Shown in pieces: positions 33,993 through 44,029 of a stretch of DNA of 64,000 nt. The stretch comes from Chitinophaga agri (GTDB taxonomy: Bacteria > Bacteroidota > Bacteroidia > Chitinophagales > Chitinophagaceae), in NCBI RefSeq assembly GCF_010093065.1, contig NZ_CP048113.1, forward strand, positions 6,280,001 to 6,344,000, written 5' to 3'. How positions within the stretch are numbered: position 1 is the first letter of the stretch; every line of letters starts with the position of its first letter. The notes under the pieces are model-generated. The model had not been told where the DNA came from, searched no databases, and saw only the letters and a list, made by a program, of their open reading frames with translations. Made by a program: the position numbers and the translations under genes.

Positions 33993-34139
33993 GAAGCGAT
34001 TTTTGGCTGTGATCGACAGCACAATATTACCAATCTCTGGTAGACCTACACCACAAATTCGCTTGAGATAGCTTTCTCATACGAAGGTCAGACAGACATT
34101 GTCCCGGTCTATCTGCAGCATATTTAACTGGCCATATAC

Positions 34140-34178
34140 AAAACAGGCAGTCCGGTTACCGGACTGCCTGTTTTGTTG
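34140..34178. terminator. Strong symmetric terminator between convergent genes
   Basis: AAAACAGGCAGTCCGGT (34140-34156) and its exact reverse complement (34158-34174) are separated by one base. With A-rich and T-rich ends, it can act in both directions for the TrmH-type gene and the NmrA-like gene. Confidence 0.9.
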
Positions 34179-34207
34179 CTAAATAGTACGGGAAATTATT
34201 AAGCTTT

Positions 34208-35116
34208 TCAATTCGCTGTATTGACTTGTAGCAGTGAATTGATAAATGTTTTTGCCCCTGTCAGTTTGATATCACTGTATCGGTTATTGTTCAATGGAAA
34301 TAATGTTGTGCTAAACATACTACGCATATATTGCAGCTGTTGCCAGGCAGGATACAACTCGTTTTCACCTTCCGGATGTGCCGCTCTTTCCCTTTGAATA
34401 ACAGCCCACAAATCCTCCAGGCTACCCTGCCGTATCAGTTTAAATTCCTGTTCTTTCATCTCACCTGCTAATGCTGCAAGTTCTTTGGGAGAAACCTGAA
34501 AGCCTGCAATACGCATAAAACGAGGTGTTGTTGCATCCATCGCAGCCGCAGCCGTAAATGCAGCAACATCATTCATGGTAGTGAAATCTATTCGCTGATT
34601 TTCATCTTCCCAGTAACTTATACTATTATTGCTCAGGTCCAGCAGTGGATTGCCATAGGTCAATATCTCCGCAAATGCACCATTCAGTATTGATGTTGCT
34701 GCTATAGGTGCTTTTTCAAGCTGTTCGTGGAATTTACGCCTCAGGTCGAAATTACGGTTTTCTCCTGCCGCTTGTTTGGTGAAGTCACTGGAGAAATCAG
34801 ATGGGATAAAACGGGGAACACCAGCATTTACTGCCGCCTGCAACAAGGCAGACTGTACGTCAACGATAACGTCTTCAAGGCCCTGCAAAGCAGAAATAAC
34901 ACAATCTACATCTTTGCAGGCAAGCGTTAGTTCATTGATATTGGTCAGGTCCGTCTGAATAACGCCAATATCATATTGCTTCAAAGTGCCGATTTTCTCC
35001 AAGGGTGTATTAGGACGGATGACGGCACGTACTTCAGCGCCTTCATCCAGTAGTTTATGGATGATCTGTCCGCCCAGGTTGCCCGTTCCGCCTGCTATCA
35101 GAATTTTTGCGTTCAT
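34208..35116 (-). CDS. NmrA-like NAD(P)-dependent reductase
   Basis: A 302-residue atypical short-chain dehydrogenase of the NmrA/isoflavone-reductase type. The N-terminal cofactor motif is I-A-G-G-T-G-N-L-G-G-Q, followed by R-A-V-I-R-P-N-T, which suggests NADP preference. I-P-S-D-F-S-S-D-F-T is the family's conserved loop. The substrate is unknown; relatives reduce aromatic or quinone-like compounds or sense NADP. It stands alone between two terminators, downstream of the ribonucleotide reductase operon. Confidence 0.82.
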   Translation of the reverse strand: MNAKILIAGGTGNLGGQIIHKLLDEGAEVRAVIRPNTPLEKIGTLKQYDIGVIQTDLTNINELTLACKDVDCVISALQGLEDVIVDVQSALLQAAVNAGVPRFIPSDFSSDFTKQAAGENRNFDLRRKFHEQLEKAPIAATSILNGAFAEILTYGNPLLDLSNNSISYWEDENQRIDFTTMNDVAAFTAAAAMDATTPRFMRIAGFQVSPKELAALAGEMKEQEFKLIRQGSLEDLWAVIQRERAAHPEGENELYPAWQQLQYMRSMFSTTLFPLNNNRYSDIKLTGAKTFINSLLQVNTAN

Positions 35117-35183
35117 ACTATTCTTCGTTTGTTTGGCATATACCGCATTATTGATGCCTGTTTTTTTAAAATTTACACATATT

Positions 35184-35213
35184 AAAAAGGGTAGTCTGTG
35201 ATGACTACCCTTT
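35184..35213 (-). terminator. Terminator of the nrdBA operon
   Basis: On the minus strand AAAGGGTAGTC and GACTACCCTTT form an 11-bp stem with a 6-nt loop, followed by a short T-run. It lies 27 nt after the nrdA stop. Confidence 0.85.
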
Positions 35214-35239
35214 CGTTATAATGCTATTTTGTTATTTCA

Positions 35240-37648
35240 TTATGCACTACAGGTGACACAGCCTTCTTCCATCGTACAAACTGCACCCTCAACAAATTCT
35301 ACTTCATCGAGTTTAGCGTCTACTGTTTTGGTCGCTTTCACCTCCCCGTTTTTCTTTTCCACCATTGGTTCGATCTGCTGTCCGCCTTGTTTTTCAACAG
35401 TGAACTGTACGGCCTGAGCCGCTGCTTGTGTACGCAGGTAGTACATACCTGTTTTGAGCCCTTTCTTCCATGCATAGAAGTGCATAGATGTCAGTTTTGC
35501 TGCGGACGGAGTATCCACGAAAAGGTTTAGTGACTGAGACTGGCAGATGAAAGCCCCGCGATCGGCTGCCATGTCAATGATAGTACGCTGCTTGATCTCC
35601 CATACTGTTTTATACAGATCTTTGATCTGTGAAGGGATTTCAGGGATCTGCTGAATAGAGCCATTGGAAGTAATGATCTTGTTTTTCATATCATTATCCC
35701 ACAGACCGAGTTCTACCAGATCTTTCAGCAGGTGTTTATTTACTACTACAAACTCACCGCTTAATACGCGACGGGTGTATATATTTGACGTATATGGTTC
35801 GAAACATTCGTTATTACCCAGGATCTGAGATGTAGAAGCTGTCGGCATGGGCGCAAGTAACAATGAGTTCCGTACGCCATGCTTTTTGATCTCTTCTTTC
35901 AGTGATGCCCAATCCCAGCGTGCGGATGGAGTTACACCCCACATGTCATACTGGAGGATACCTTTTGATACAGGAGAACCTGCATATGTTTCGTAAGCGC
36001 CGTCTTTTATTGCCAGGTCCTTAGAGGCTGTTAAGGCAGCAAAGTAGATAGTCTCAAAGATTTCGCTATTCAGTTTTTTCGCTTCTTCGCTTTCAAACGG
36101 ATAACGCATCAGAATGAACGCATCAGCAAGTCCCTGTACCCCGAGACCGATCGGACGGTGGCGCATGTTACTGTTACGTGCTTCTTCTACGGGGTAGAAG
36201 TTATTATCGATGATACGGTTCAGGTTCAGTGCTGCCTGGTAAGTTACTTCATACAGCTTCTCATGATCGAATTTTCCATCAATTACGAAGCGTGGCAACG
36301 CCAGTGAAGCAAGGTTACATACAGCTACTTCATTTGCATCAGTATATTCGATGATTTCAGTACACAGATTAGAACTCTTGATGGTACCCAGATTCTGCTG
36401 GTTCGATTTACGGTTGGCCGAATCTTTATACAACAGATAAGGATTGCCTGTTTCAATTTGTGCATCCAGAATAGAGAACCACAGGTCTTGTGCTTTTACG
36501 GTCTTACGTGCACGGTTTTCTGATTCATATTTTGTATAGAGTTTTTCAAATTCTTCGCCCCAGCATTCATGCAGGCCTGGTGCTTCATGAGGGCAGAAGA
36601 GACTCCATTCCCCATTTTCTTCTACGCGCTTCATGAACAGGTCTGGTACCCATAATGCATAGAACAGATCTCTTGCACGCATTTCCTCTTTACCATGGTT
36701 CTTACGCAGGTCCAGAAATTCAAAGATATCGGCATGCCATGGTTCCAGGTAAATAGCGAAAGCGCCTTTACGTTTACCACCACCCTGGTCTACATAACGT
36801 GCAGTATCGTTAAATACGCGTAGCATAGGGATGATGCCATTGGATGTACCATTAGTGCCACTGATGTAGGAACCTGTAGCACGAATATTGTGAATGCTCA
36901 GACCAATACCACCAGCGCTCTGGGAGATCTTCGCGGTTTGTTTTAATGTATCGTATATCCCCTCAATACTATCATCCTGCATGGTTAATAGAAAGCAGCT
37001 GGACATCTGAGGTTTAGGTGTGCCGGCATTAAAGAGGGTAGGAGTAGCATGTGTGAACCAGCGTTCGCTCATCAGGTTATACGTCTTGATGGCTGCATCG
37101 ATATCTTCTTTATGGATACCGACAGATACACGCATGAGCATATGTTGAGGGCGTTCAGCCACCTTACCGTCTATTTTCAGCAGGTAAGAACGCTCCAGTG
37201 TTTTGAAACCAAAATAGTCGAAAGCAAAGTCACGATCGTAAATAATGCTGGAGTCAAGGATCTCCGCATTTTTCCTGATAATCTCATACACATCATCAGC
37301 TAATAACGGTGCAGGTTTGCCTACTTTTGGATCGACATATTCATACAGTTTTTTCATCGTTTTGGAGAATGATTTCACTGTATTTTTATGGAGATTGCTT
37401 ACCGCAATACGAGAGGCAAGCAAGGCATAGTCAGGATGTTTTGTAGTAAGCGACGCTGCAGTTTCTGCGGCAAGATTATCCAGTTCGCTGGTGGTTACTC
37501 CATCATATAAACCCTGTATCACTTTTTTGGCTACGTCTATGGCATCTACGTACTCAGCATTCAGTCCATAGCACAGCTTTTCAACACGAGCAGTAATCTT
37601 GTCAAACTTAACAGCTTCTTTGTGGCCGTCGCGCTTAATTACAAACAT
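35240..37648 (-). CDS. nrdA: Class I ribonucleotide reductase, alpha subunit
   Basis: An 802-residue catalytic subunit that reduces ribonucleoside diphosphates to deoxyribonucleotides. Residues 1-90 form an ATP-cone ([16 protein letters not shown]), the allosteric activity site. Catalytic landmarks are [14 protein letters not shown] and A-V-C-N-L-A-S, with Y-T-S-N-I-Y-T-R-R near the C-terminal half. The tail ends [12 protein letters not shown], providing the redox-shuttle cysteines. It follows nrdB after 89 nt on the same transcript and is closed by a terminator. Confidence 0.97.
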   Translation of the reverse strand: MFVIKRDGHKEAVKFDKITARVEKLCYGLNAEYVDAIDVAKKVIQGLYDGVTTSELDNLAAETAASLTTKHPDYALLASRIAVSNLHKNTVKSFSKTMKKLYEYVDPKVGKPAPLLADDVYEIIRKNAEILDSSIIYDRDFAFDYFGFKTLERSYLLKIDGKVAERPQHMLMRVSVGIHKEDIDAAIKTYNLMSERWFTHATPTLFNAGTPKPQMSSCFLLTMQDDSIEGIYDTLKQTAKISQSAGGIGLSIHNIRATGSYISGTNGTSNGIIPMLRVFNDTARYVDQGGGKRKGAFAIYLEPWHADIFEFLDLRKNHGKEEMRARDLFYALWVPDLFMKRVEENGEWSLFCPHEAPGLHECWGEEFEKLYTKYESENRARKTVKAQDLWFSILDAQIETGNPYLLYKDSANRKSNQQNLGTIKSSNLCTEIIEYTDANEVAVCNLASLALPRFVIDGKFDHEKLYEVTYQAALNLNRIIDNNFYPVEEARNSNMRHRPIGLGVQGLADAFILMRYPFESEEAKKLNSEIFETIYFAALTASKDLAIKDGAYETYAGSPVSKGILQYDMWGVTPSARWDWASLKEEIKKHGVRNSLLLAPMPTASTSQILGNNECFEPYTSNIYTRRVLSGEFVVVNKHLLKDLVELGLWDNDMKNKIITSNGSIQQIPEIPSQIKDLYKTVWEIKQRTIIDMAADRGAFICQSQSLNLFVDTPSAAKLTSMHFYAWKKGLKTGMYYLRTQAAAQAVQFTVEKQGGQQIEPMVEKKNGEVKATKTVDAKLDEVEFVEGAVCTMEEGCVTCSA

Positions 37649-37737
37649 GGTTAAATGAATTTAAGAGGTTGAGTAAAGTATTTATGAAAATGTGGTTGTC
37701 GGCAAATTCTGCAATAACATGCAATTATTATGCCTTA

Positions 37738-38709
37738 TTAGAAATCTTCGTCCAGACTAAATGTCTGTGTGTCCTTGCCGGACATGACACCCGCTTTCTG
37801 ATAGTCACCCACCCGTTTTTCGAAGAAGTTTGTCTTACCCTGCAGAGAGATCATCTCCATGAAGTCAAACGGATTTGCTGTATTGTAAATTTTAGCATAT
37901 CCCAGTTCGCCTAACCAGCGGTCAGCTACGAACTCGATATATTCACTCATCAGTTTACTGTTCATACCGATCAGTGCAACCGGCAGTGCATCTATGATGA
38001 ATTCTTTTTCGATAGATACTGCGTCACGTATGATGGTGTGTACCTGGTCCTGAGATAATTTGTTTTCCAGCATGCTATACAGCAGACAGGCAAATTCGCA
38101 ATGCAATCCTTCATCACGGCTGATCAGCTCATTGGAAAAGGTCAGACCTGGCATTAGTCCTCTTTTCTTCAGCCAGAAGATAGAGCAGAAGCTCCCACTG
38201 AAGAAAATACCTTCTACTGCAGCAAATGCAACAAGGCGTTCAGCAAAATTGCCGTTTTCAATCCAGCGTAACGCCCATTCTGCTTTTTTTGTCACAGCTG
38301 GTACTGTTTCGATCGCATGAAACAACCGGTCTTTTTCTGCCGGATCTTTCACGTATGTATCGATCAGCAATGCATATGTTTCAGAATGGATGTTTTCCAT
38401 CATGATCTGAAAACCGTAGAAACAACGCGCCTCAGGTAACTGTACCTCGCTCATGAAATTCACGGCGAGATTTTCATTCACAATACCGTCACTTGCGGCA
38501 AAAAATGCCAGTACGTGAGTAATGAAATGACGTTCCCCATCATTGAGATTATTCCAGTCCTTCATATCTGCACTTAAATCAATCTCCTCTGCTGTCCAGA
38601 AACTAGCCTCATGTTGCTTGTATTTCTCCCATACCTTCGGATAATTGATAGGCAGCAATACAAATCTGTCTTTGTTTTCCTTTAAAAGCAGTTCATTCTC
38701 TAAATTCAT
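37738..38709 (-). CDS. nrdB: Class Ia ribonucleotide reductase, beta subunit
   Basis: A 323-residue radical-generating subunit. Diiron ligands are visible in [14 protein letters not shown] and R-D-E-G-L-H; the Tyr of H-S-E-T-Y is the expected stable radical. The C-terminal F-S-L-D-E-D-F is the docking tail for the alpha subunit. The gene precedes nrdA, the order common in Bacteroidota. The mRNA leader upstream is long and looks structured. Confidence 0.97.
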   Translation of the reverse strand: MNLENELLLKENKDRFVLLPINYPKVWEKYKQHEASFWTAEEIDLSADMKDWNNLNDGERHFITHVLAFFAASDGIVNENLAVNFMSEVQLPEARCFYGFQIMMENIHSETYALLIDTYVKDPAEKDRLFHAIETVPAVTKKAEWALRWIENGNFAERLVAFAAVEGIFFSGSFCSIFWLKKRGLMPGLTFSNELISRDEGLHCEFACLLYSMLENKLSQDQVHTIIRDAVSIEKEFIIDALPVALIGMNSKLMSEYIEFVADRWLGELGYAKIYNTANPFDFMEMISLQGKTNFFEKRVGDYQKAGVMSGKDTQTFSLDEDF

Positions 38710-38939
38710 CGCTCAATAAATTTTATATGGTTAACGTATACAGATAGAAAGGACATGAAGGAGACGTTAACCCCCCGCAATAAATGACTAGTTTGAAACC
38801 CTTTCCTAAAACCCTTTGATACGTGAATGTGTTCCGATCGAAATTTCTTGTGCCAGCTCGGTTAGAATTAATCCTTCCCGGCCACCGGGGTGTTCGCTCA
38901 TATCCCTTGGAGACTTGTTACTCGTATCGTGAACTCTTA
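38710..38939 (-). other. Long leader of the nrdBA transcript
   Basis: If transcription starts at the box at 38940-38947, the message has about 220 untranslated nucleotides. On the minus strand this stretch contains CACCCCGGTGGCCGGG followed by GGATTAATTCTAACC and GAGCTGGC, with several possible helices. I saw no NrdR-box pair and cannot match it to a known riboswitch. No credible gene was found in it. Confidence 0.35.
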
Positions 38940-38947
38940 CAAATGTA
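38940..38947 (-). promoter_or_regulatory. -7 promoter box of nrdBA
   Basis: On the minus strand TACATTTG matches TAnnTTTG, 230 nt upstream of the nrdB start. No clear -33 TTG was found at the usual distance. Confidence 0.4.
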
Positions 38948-39057
38948 CACAGGAATAATACCGGTGCACTTTTTAGTTTTTAACAGACTGTGGAAAAAGA
39001 AACCGGAAATTATGAAGAGGGTGATGGAGCGTGTGCTTAGCCAGATAAGTGAAAATA

Positions 39058-39079
39058 AAATTCCCGGATCCGGGAATTT
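39058..39079. repeat. 22-bp perfect palindrome
   Basis: AAATTCCCGGA is immediately followed by its exact reverse complement, with no loop. It sits in the gap between nrdB and the ABC gene. No T-run follows, so it is more likely a DNA dyad (operator-like) than a terminator. Confidence 0.5.
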
Positions 39080-39199
39080 GCTGCGCACGAAATGACTGAG
39101 TACTGCCGTGAAACGGGAAAAATTTTGTTAAATCCGCTCTTGTTAACTGTAAGTCAGCTATTTATTCTACATATTTACATTTAAATCATATTTCTCCTT

Positions 39200-39832
39200 A
39201 TGGCGTCACATATATTGCATCTTTCCAATATTATAAAGGCATACCATGACACAGTCGTGCTGGATATCCCCAGCCTTGAACTGGATTACGGTGTATATTG
39301 GTTGTTGGGAGGAAATGGCGCTGGTAAGACAACGTCCATGAAGGTAATGGCGGGGCTGATCCCTTTCAGGGGAGACATCCTGCTGAATGGAAAGGTGAGT
39401 TGCAATAAACAACCGGTACAATACCGTAAGCTGGTCAATTATGCGGAGGCAGAGCCGCTATATCCTGGATTTATTACCGGTAGTGATCTTGTGGCACTGT
39501 ATGTAAAAACCAAGGGAGAAGGGTACACAGATATACAGAAAATTATTGATTTACTGGGAGTTAGTTCTTTTATCCACCAACCAGTAAGTAGCTATTCTTC
39601 CGGCATGCTGAAGAAGGTATCGTTGCTGCTGGCATTTACCGGCAGGTCAAAGGTGATCCTGCTCGATGAGCCACTGATCACGCTTGATACACAGTCACTT
39701 CCGTTATTATATGCATTAGTGGAAGAATTCCATCAGCAATATGGCGTTACTTTTTGTATTACATCCCATCAACCGGTCACAGCCGGATCAATACGGTTGG
39801 AAGTACAGGGCAAAAACATTGTGAAAATCTAA
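39200..39832 (+). CDS. ABC transporter ATP-binding protein
   Basis: A 210-residue single ATPase domain. Walker A is G-G-N-G-A-G-K-T-T, the signature is Y-S-S-G-M-L-K-K, and Walker B is V-I-L-L-D-E-P-L, with the switch His in T-S-H-Q-P. The signature deviates from the usual L-S-G-G-Q towards the Y-S-x-G-M form common in ABC-2-type exporters. It is followed after 9 nt by a polytopic membrane protein, its likely permease. The substrate is unknown. Confidence 0.9.
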   Translation: MASHILHLSNIIKAYHDTVVLDIPSLELDYGVYWLLGGNGAGKTTSMKVMAGLIPFRGDILLNGKVSCNKQPVQYRKLVNYAEAEPLYPGFITGSDLVALYVKTKGEGYTDIQKIIDLLGVSSFIHQPVSSYSSGMLKKVSLLLAFTGRSKVILLDEPLITLDTQSLPLLYALVEEFHQQYGVTFCITSHQPVTAGSIRLEVQGKNIVKI

Positions 39833-39841
39833 TTATCCACA

Positions 39842-40948
39842 ATGGCATTATCCAAGATATTCACTATGCGTTTTTATGCCAGGAACACAGGCTTTTTCCT
39901 GGTACTGTTTTATTTTTTCTTCGGCATTGTTCCGGGTGGACAATTACTTTCCTACCACTATACACTGATTAAAGGCTTTACAGGCAGTCTGGATTTTCTC
40001 GCGATCGTCTGTGTCATCTGGTTGCTGTATAATTTGAAGTGTATTGCTTTTATTATTAATGTTCTTTCCACAAAAGAACACACCTTCCTGTATGGTACGC
40101 TCGGGATACTCGAAGGCGCCGCTAAATGGCGTACCTGGTTATGGCTGCATGTAACGCTCTACGCGCCTGTGCTGATATATAGTTTGGTCTCAGCCACAAT
40201 AGCTGTGCGGTTACATGCATATACGGCTGCATTTGTCATCGGACTGTTTAACATAATAATGATAACAGCGCCGTTGTGGTTCTACTCGCATAAGATGGGA
40301 CATCCAGGCACCGTGTCATTCCTGGCCAGATGGCAGCAATGGTTCAATAAGACTGTCAGGAAACCCATATGGTCCTTCTATGGGTATGAACTGCTTAATA
40401 ATAATATACGTTCGTTCTTTATTGCCAAAGTAGTTGCTGCTGTTGTGGTGATCATTACCTGCTCGCTAATGGGAGGCAAATATGATGAGCGTTTTCTACT
40501 GGTGGGAGGCCTGATCTGTGTGCTGGCCCAAAGCGTACTGGTATACCATCACCAGCGCTTTGATGATCTCTATTTGTCTATGTTACCTCAGCTGCCTATT
40601 CCTTTGTGGAAAAGGTATGTGCAGATATGTATATTATACCTGATACTCTTAGCTCCGGAAAGCATCCTGCTGGTATATAAGACATGGCAGTCAGCCACAT
40701 TAATGCACTGGTTAATGCTGATCCTGACCGGACTCTCGCTCATGACGCTGTTCCGTAGTCTGCTGTACCTGCCCAATATAGACCAGGACAAGTATTTCAG
40801 ATGGGTACTGATCATTATTGTGATCATCCTGTTTATGGGCCTCGCACGCTGGTATTGGTATGGTATCCTGCTATTGCAGTCGCTCGCCCTGGTGATTTTC
40901 TGCTATAGGTATTACCGTTATGAGGCGCCGTTAGAGAAAGTGGATTAA
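39842..40948 (+). CDS. Polytopic membrane protein, putative ABC permease
   Basis: A 368-residue protein with about eight to ten hydrophobic segments and short charged loops, with no signal peptide. It begins 9 nt after the ATPase gene, which strongly suggests the two form one ABC-2-type transporter. I do not recognise a named family with certainty; it is smaller than many Bacteroidota membrane partners of this kind. A role in export of a lipid, drug or small peptide cannot be resolved from sequence. Confidence 0.7.
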   Translation: MALSKIFTMRFYARNTGFFLVLFYFFFGIVPGGQLLSYHYTLIKGFTGSLDFLAIVCVIWLLYNLKCIAFIINVLSTKEHTFLYGTLGILEGAAKWRTWLWLHVTLYAPVLIYSLVSATIAVRLHAYTAAFVIGLFNIIMITAPLWFYSHKMGHPGTVSFLARWQQWFNKTVRKPIWSFYGYELLNNNIRSFFIAKVVAAVVVIITCSLMGGKYDERFLLVGGLICVLAQSVLVYHHQRFDDLYLSMLPQLPIPLWKRYVQICILYLILLAPESILLVYKTWQSATLMHWLMLILTGLSLMTLFRSLLYLPNIDQDKYFRWVLIIIVIILFMGLARWYWYGILLLQSLALVIFCYRYYRYEAPLEKVD

Positions 40949-41040
40949 AAGCTCATTATCATAATAAAAATATGGGTATATTCGTCATAGAGCCGCAAAA
41001 TAGTAAGAAGGAAGACACATATTTTATACAACCATCATCT

Positions 41041-41913
41041 ATGGGTTTCTTATCCAAATTCTTTGGTAAACGTAGCAAAGCTGATTTAGAGAACCCAATG
41101 CAGGGGCTGCATATAGCTGAAGACGATGAACGAATGAGCTGGGCCATCGAAAAGGCCATTGCCACTTTGCACTATTTTCAGAATAGCCTGCTGGAGCCGG
41201 AACCGGTTCAGCAATATTTTTCCGTAAAAGTATTAATTGACGATGGCGTACATCGTGAACATCTGTGGCTGACATCCCCGAGTTTCGATGATGAAGGTAA
41301 TCTTTATGGTATAGTTGGTAATAAGCCCGTGTATGTCAATTCTGTAACAATGAACCAGAAAATCGGTATTGATCCGTGTTTTATTTCCGACTGGATGATC
41401 ATTGAAGATGGCCGCCTGATAGGCGGTTACACTATCCGCGCGGTCCGTGAAGGAAAACCCGTGCACGAGCGGGCAGAATTTGACAGGCAGGTAGGGCTTT
41501 ACATTGATGAAGGTATTGATTACTTTGTGCATGATTTTTCCACACCGGAAGGAGCCATACTATGTCTTGAGGATGCATATGATGAACATAATATAGAGAA
41601 AGCCATCGCTTGTAAGAACTTTATAGAAGAAGCACGATTATTGCTGATGAAAATGAACGATATATATAATGGGAATGATATATTGCTGACCACTGCCGAT
41701 ATTCTACGCACATCGTTCATCAGAAGTCTTGAAAAAGATGGTTTTCCCGTATTCAGTGACCTGCGCCGGGCGTTCCCTTATCGCAAAAAGATCACTGACA
41801 GACTGTATCTCATCACAGAAGTCTGCATCTTCCCGGATGGCGGAAAAAGTACGCAGCAGATCTACACCTTTAAAGGTGAAGATGGATGGCGGGTATTAAA
41901 CGTTATTGAATAA
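41041..41913 (+). CDS. DUF2314 domain protein
   Basis: A roughly 290-residue protein. The N-terminal half contains a DUF2314 domain: F-S-V-K-V-L-I-D-D-G, then E-H-L-W-L-T, I-S-D-W-M-I-I-E-D-G-R-L-I-G-G-Y-T-I-R. The rest is a conserved-looking but unnamed helical/beta region. I prefer the ATG at 41041 (G-F-L-S-K-F-F-G-K-R, a common beginning for such proteins); an in-frame ATG at 40972 would add 23 residues and is also possible. There is no signal peptide. It follows the ABC genes on the same strand and its function is unknown. Confidence 0.72.
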   Translation: MGFLSKFFGKRSKADLENPMQGLHIAEDDERMSWAIEKAIATLHYFQNSLLEPEPVQQYFSVKVLIDDGVHREHLWLTSPSFDDEGNLYGIVGNKPVYVNSVTMNQKIGIDPCFISDWMIIEDGRLIGGYTIRAVREGKPVHERAEFDRQVGLYIDEGIDYFVHDFSTPEGAILCLEDAYDEHNIEKAIACKNFIEEARLLLMKMNDIYNGNDILLTTADILRTSFIRSLEKDGFPVFSDLRRAFPYRKKITDRLYLITEVCIFPDGGKSTQQIYTFKGEDGWRVLNVIE

Positions 41914-41943
41914 AATTATCCTCAGGTCCAAAGACTCCATGTC

Positions 41944-43026
41944 ATGACAAAGACTTTCACACTGGGACTGCTGCTTTTGCTGGCAGCCGTTACCACTATT
42001 GCACAGCAAAAAATATTGAATGTAGGCGTAGCCGGATTATCCCATGACCACGTACATCTGTTGATGCATCAGTGGAAAAAAGGACAGGTAACCATTGCTG
42101 GTATCGCGGAACCGGATGCGCAACTCATCGCCCGTTACAAAAAAAGTTATCAGTTGCCCGACTCTCTCTTCTACCCTGACATGGCGGCTTTACTGAAGCA
42201 TAAGCACCCGGATGCAGTGCTGGCATATAATGCAGTAGCAGACCATATTGATGTTGTGGAAGCCTGCGCTCCTCGGGGTATATCTGTCATGGTGGAAAAG
42301 CCATTAGCTACTACTGTTGCGCAGGCAGAACGTATGGCGGCGCTGGCAAAGAAACACAACATCCACCTGCTGACCAACTACGAAACTACCTGGTATAATA
42401 CCAACCAGTATGTATACGATCTGGTGAAAAAACAGGAGGCGGTAGGGCCGGTGAGAAAAATGGTCGTTCATGACGGACATGAAGGACCGAGAGAAATAGG
42501 TTGTAGCGAAGACTTTCTGAAATGGCTGACTGACCCGGTAAAAAACGGGGGCGGCGCGCTGATGGATTTCGGCTGTTATGGTGCTAATCTCATGACCTGG
42601 CTGATGGATGGAAAAGCACCTGTGGCAGTTACCGCCGTAGCCCGGCATATCAAACCTGCAGTATATCCCAAAGTAGAAGATGATGCGACCATCCTGCTGG
42701 AATATCCGGAAGCCACCGGTATCATTGAGGCATCGTGGAACTGGCCTTTCAGTATCAAAGACTGGGAGGTATTCGGGAAATCAGGTTATCTGCATGCACT
42801 GAATCCTACAGATCTTCAACAGCGTAGGAAAAATGAATACCAGCCGGTTAAAGTACCAGAAGCTACCTATACGGATAATATTACATATCTTGCAGCTGTG
42901 TTGAATGGCTCCCTGAAACCTGAAAATGATCTTTCTTCGCTGGAAAACAATCTGATCGTCGTACGTATACTGGAAGCAGCACGTACATCGGTTAAAGAAG
43001 GCAAAAGAATCGTCCTGAAAAAATAG
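41944..43026 (+). CDS. Secreted Gfo/Idh/MocA-family oxidoreductase
   Basis: A 360-residue NAD(P)-dependent dehydrogenase of the Gfo/Idh/MocA family, preceded by a signal peptide (F-T-L-G-L-L-L-L-L-A-A-V-T-T-I-A-Q). After it come the Rossmann strand L-N-V-G-V-A-G-L-S-H-D-H, then the family hallmark E-K-P-L-A-T-T, and a C-terminal G-G-G-A-L-M-D-F-G-C-Y-G segment with the usual catalytic surroundings. Export suggests a bound cofactor and a periplasmic sugar substrate, as seen in many Bacteroidota members. The exact sugar is unknown. Confidence 0.88.
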   Translation: MTKTFTLGLLLLLAAVTTIAQQKILNVGVAGLSHDHVHLLMHQWKKGQVTIAGIAEPDAQLIARYKKSYQLPDSLFYPDMAALLKHKHPDAVLAYNAVADHIDVVEACAPRGISVMVEKPLATTVAQAERMAALAKKHNIHLLTNYETTWYNTNQYVYDLVKKQEAVGPVRKMVVHDGHEGPREIGCSEDFLKWLTDPVKNGGGALMDFGCYGANLMTWLMDGKAPVAVTAVARHIKPAVYPKVEDDATILLEYPEATGIIEASWNWPFSIKDWEVFGKSGYLHALNPTDLQQRRKNEYQPVKVPEATYTDNITYLAAVLNGSLKPENDLSSLENNLIVVRILEAARTSVKEGKRIVLKK

Positions 43027-43081
43027 CATCAGCGCCATCAGCGGACTACCTTATACCGAACAGAAAATACGAACATATGCG

Positions 43082-43121
43082 CAGCCACATCGTTGCTTAC
43101 AGGCAACGGTGTGGCTGTCTT
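43082..43121 (+). terminator. Probable terminator
   Basis: CAGCCACATCGTTGC (43082-43096) pairs with GCAACGGTGTGGCTG (43103-43117), a 15-bp stem with one G-T wobble and a 6-nt loop. Only TCTTG follows, so termination efficiency is uncertain. Confidence 0.6.
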
Positions 43122-43164
43122 GATAATAGACTATCCATCAGTAACACTATTTTAAAAGGAACCT

Positions 43165-44025
43165 ATGTCCAACCAAACCAAGAAAAGCCAGCCGTTAACA
43201 GATCGTGGCTGGATCATTACCCTGACCGCACTGTTTGGAATAACAGCTGTCTTCCTGTTCTACCTCATTATTTGTATCTGGCCTTCCGGCTATGTGAGTA
43301 GCCAGGACCCCTTCCGCTTATTCGGTGCAGTGTATAAGATCACTGCGGAACACCGTTTCCTGCTCCTGATGATCCTTGGAGGGGCATTAGGTGCCAATGT
43401 TCACCTCATTATCTCATTTACCGCCTTTGTTGGCAACCGCATGTTTGTTACCACCTGGATTCCCTGGTATCTTCTCAGACCGGTGATCGGTGCTGGTATG
43501 GCTATGTTCTTTTACATGCTGCTGAGAGGTGGGATACTCACTTATAGTCCGCCGGTAGCTCCGGAGTTGCCTGAGCATAACCCGGTAACAGAAAATACTA
43601 CAGCTGCTGTAACAGAGGGCAACGTCGGCGAAGGCAATGTTAGCGAAGGCAATGTCAGACCAGATTCTCCTGAGCAGGCAGCTACTACACAGGACACCGC
43701 CAGGAAATCAGATTGCCCGCCGGTAGCTGGCAGCGGAAATGAGGCAATTCCTGCAGCTACCAGAGACGAGGCTAACCAGTCGAGGGACAGTGTGCCGCTG
43801 AACCCATATGGTATGATGGCAATTGCCTGTCTGGTGGGATTGTTCTCAAAAGAAGCTTCTGAGAAACTGGAAGAAGTCTTCAAGACCTTATTCAACGTGA
43901 AGGAAAAGGTACAGTACAAAGACCCTCTGCCTGAAGACAGAGATCCAGGCATCCGGGAAAATAACGGAGAAACTACAGGAGCGGATACCGACCTGAACGA
44001 TCAGAAAACTGAACCGGAGCAATAA
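43165..44025 (+). CDS. Uncharacterised membrane protein with EGNV repeats
   Basis: A 286-residue protein with three membrane helices in the first 125 residues (for example W-I-I-T-L-T-A-L-F-G-I-T-A-V-F-L-F), then a long hydrophilic, Pro/Glu/Thr-rich region, and a short hydrophobic segment near Y-G-M-M-A-I-A-C-L-V-G-L-F. The variable region contains a short tandem repeat of E-G-N-V-(G/S), three copies, coded by a 15-bp repeat at 43615-43659. I do not recognise a family. The C-terminal segment K-E-A-S-E-K-L-E-E-V-F-K-T-L looks like a cytosolic helix. It probably sits in the inner membrane. Confidence 0.65.
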   Translation: MSNQTKKSQPLTDRGWIITLTALFGITAVFLFYLIICIWPSGYVSSQDPFRLFGAVYKITAEHRFLLLMILGGALGANVHLIISFTAFVGNRMFVTTWIPWYLLRPVIGAGMAMFFYMLLRGGILTYSPPVAPELPEHNPVTENTTAAVTEGNVGEGNVSEGNVRPDSPEQAATTQDTARKSDCPPVAGSGNEAIPAATRDEANQSRDSVPLNPYGMMAIACLVGLFSKEASEKLEEVFKTLFNVKEKVQYKDPLPEDRDPGIRENNGETTGADTDLNDQKTEPEQ

Positions 44026-44029
44026 CCCG

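Noticed and set aside
38820..38940. Possible cobalamin-type riboswitch in the nrd leader
   Set aside because: Blocks such as GGTGGCCGGGAA are present but not in the order or context of the cobalamin consensus, and class Ia reductase does not use cobalamin.
38823..39095. Plus-strand open frame of 90 codons upstream of the ABC gene
   Set aside because: It overlaps the presumed nrdBA promoter and leader on the opposite strand, has no recognisable family and no supporting start signal. It is probably non-coding.
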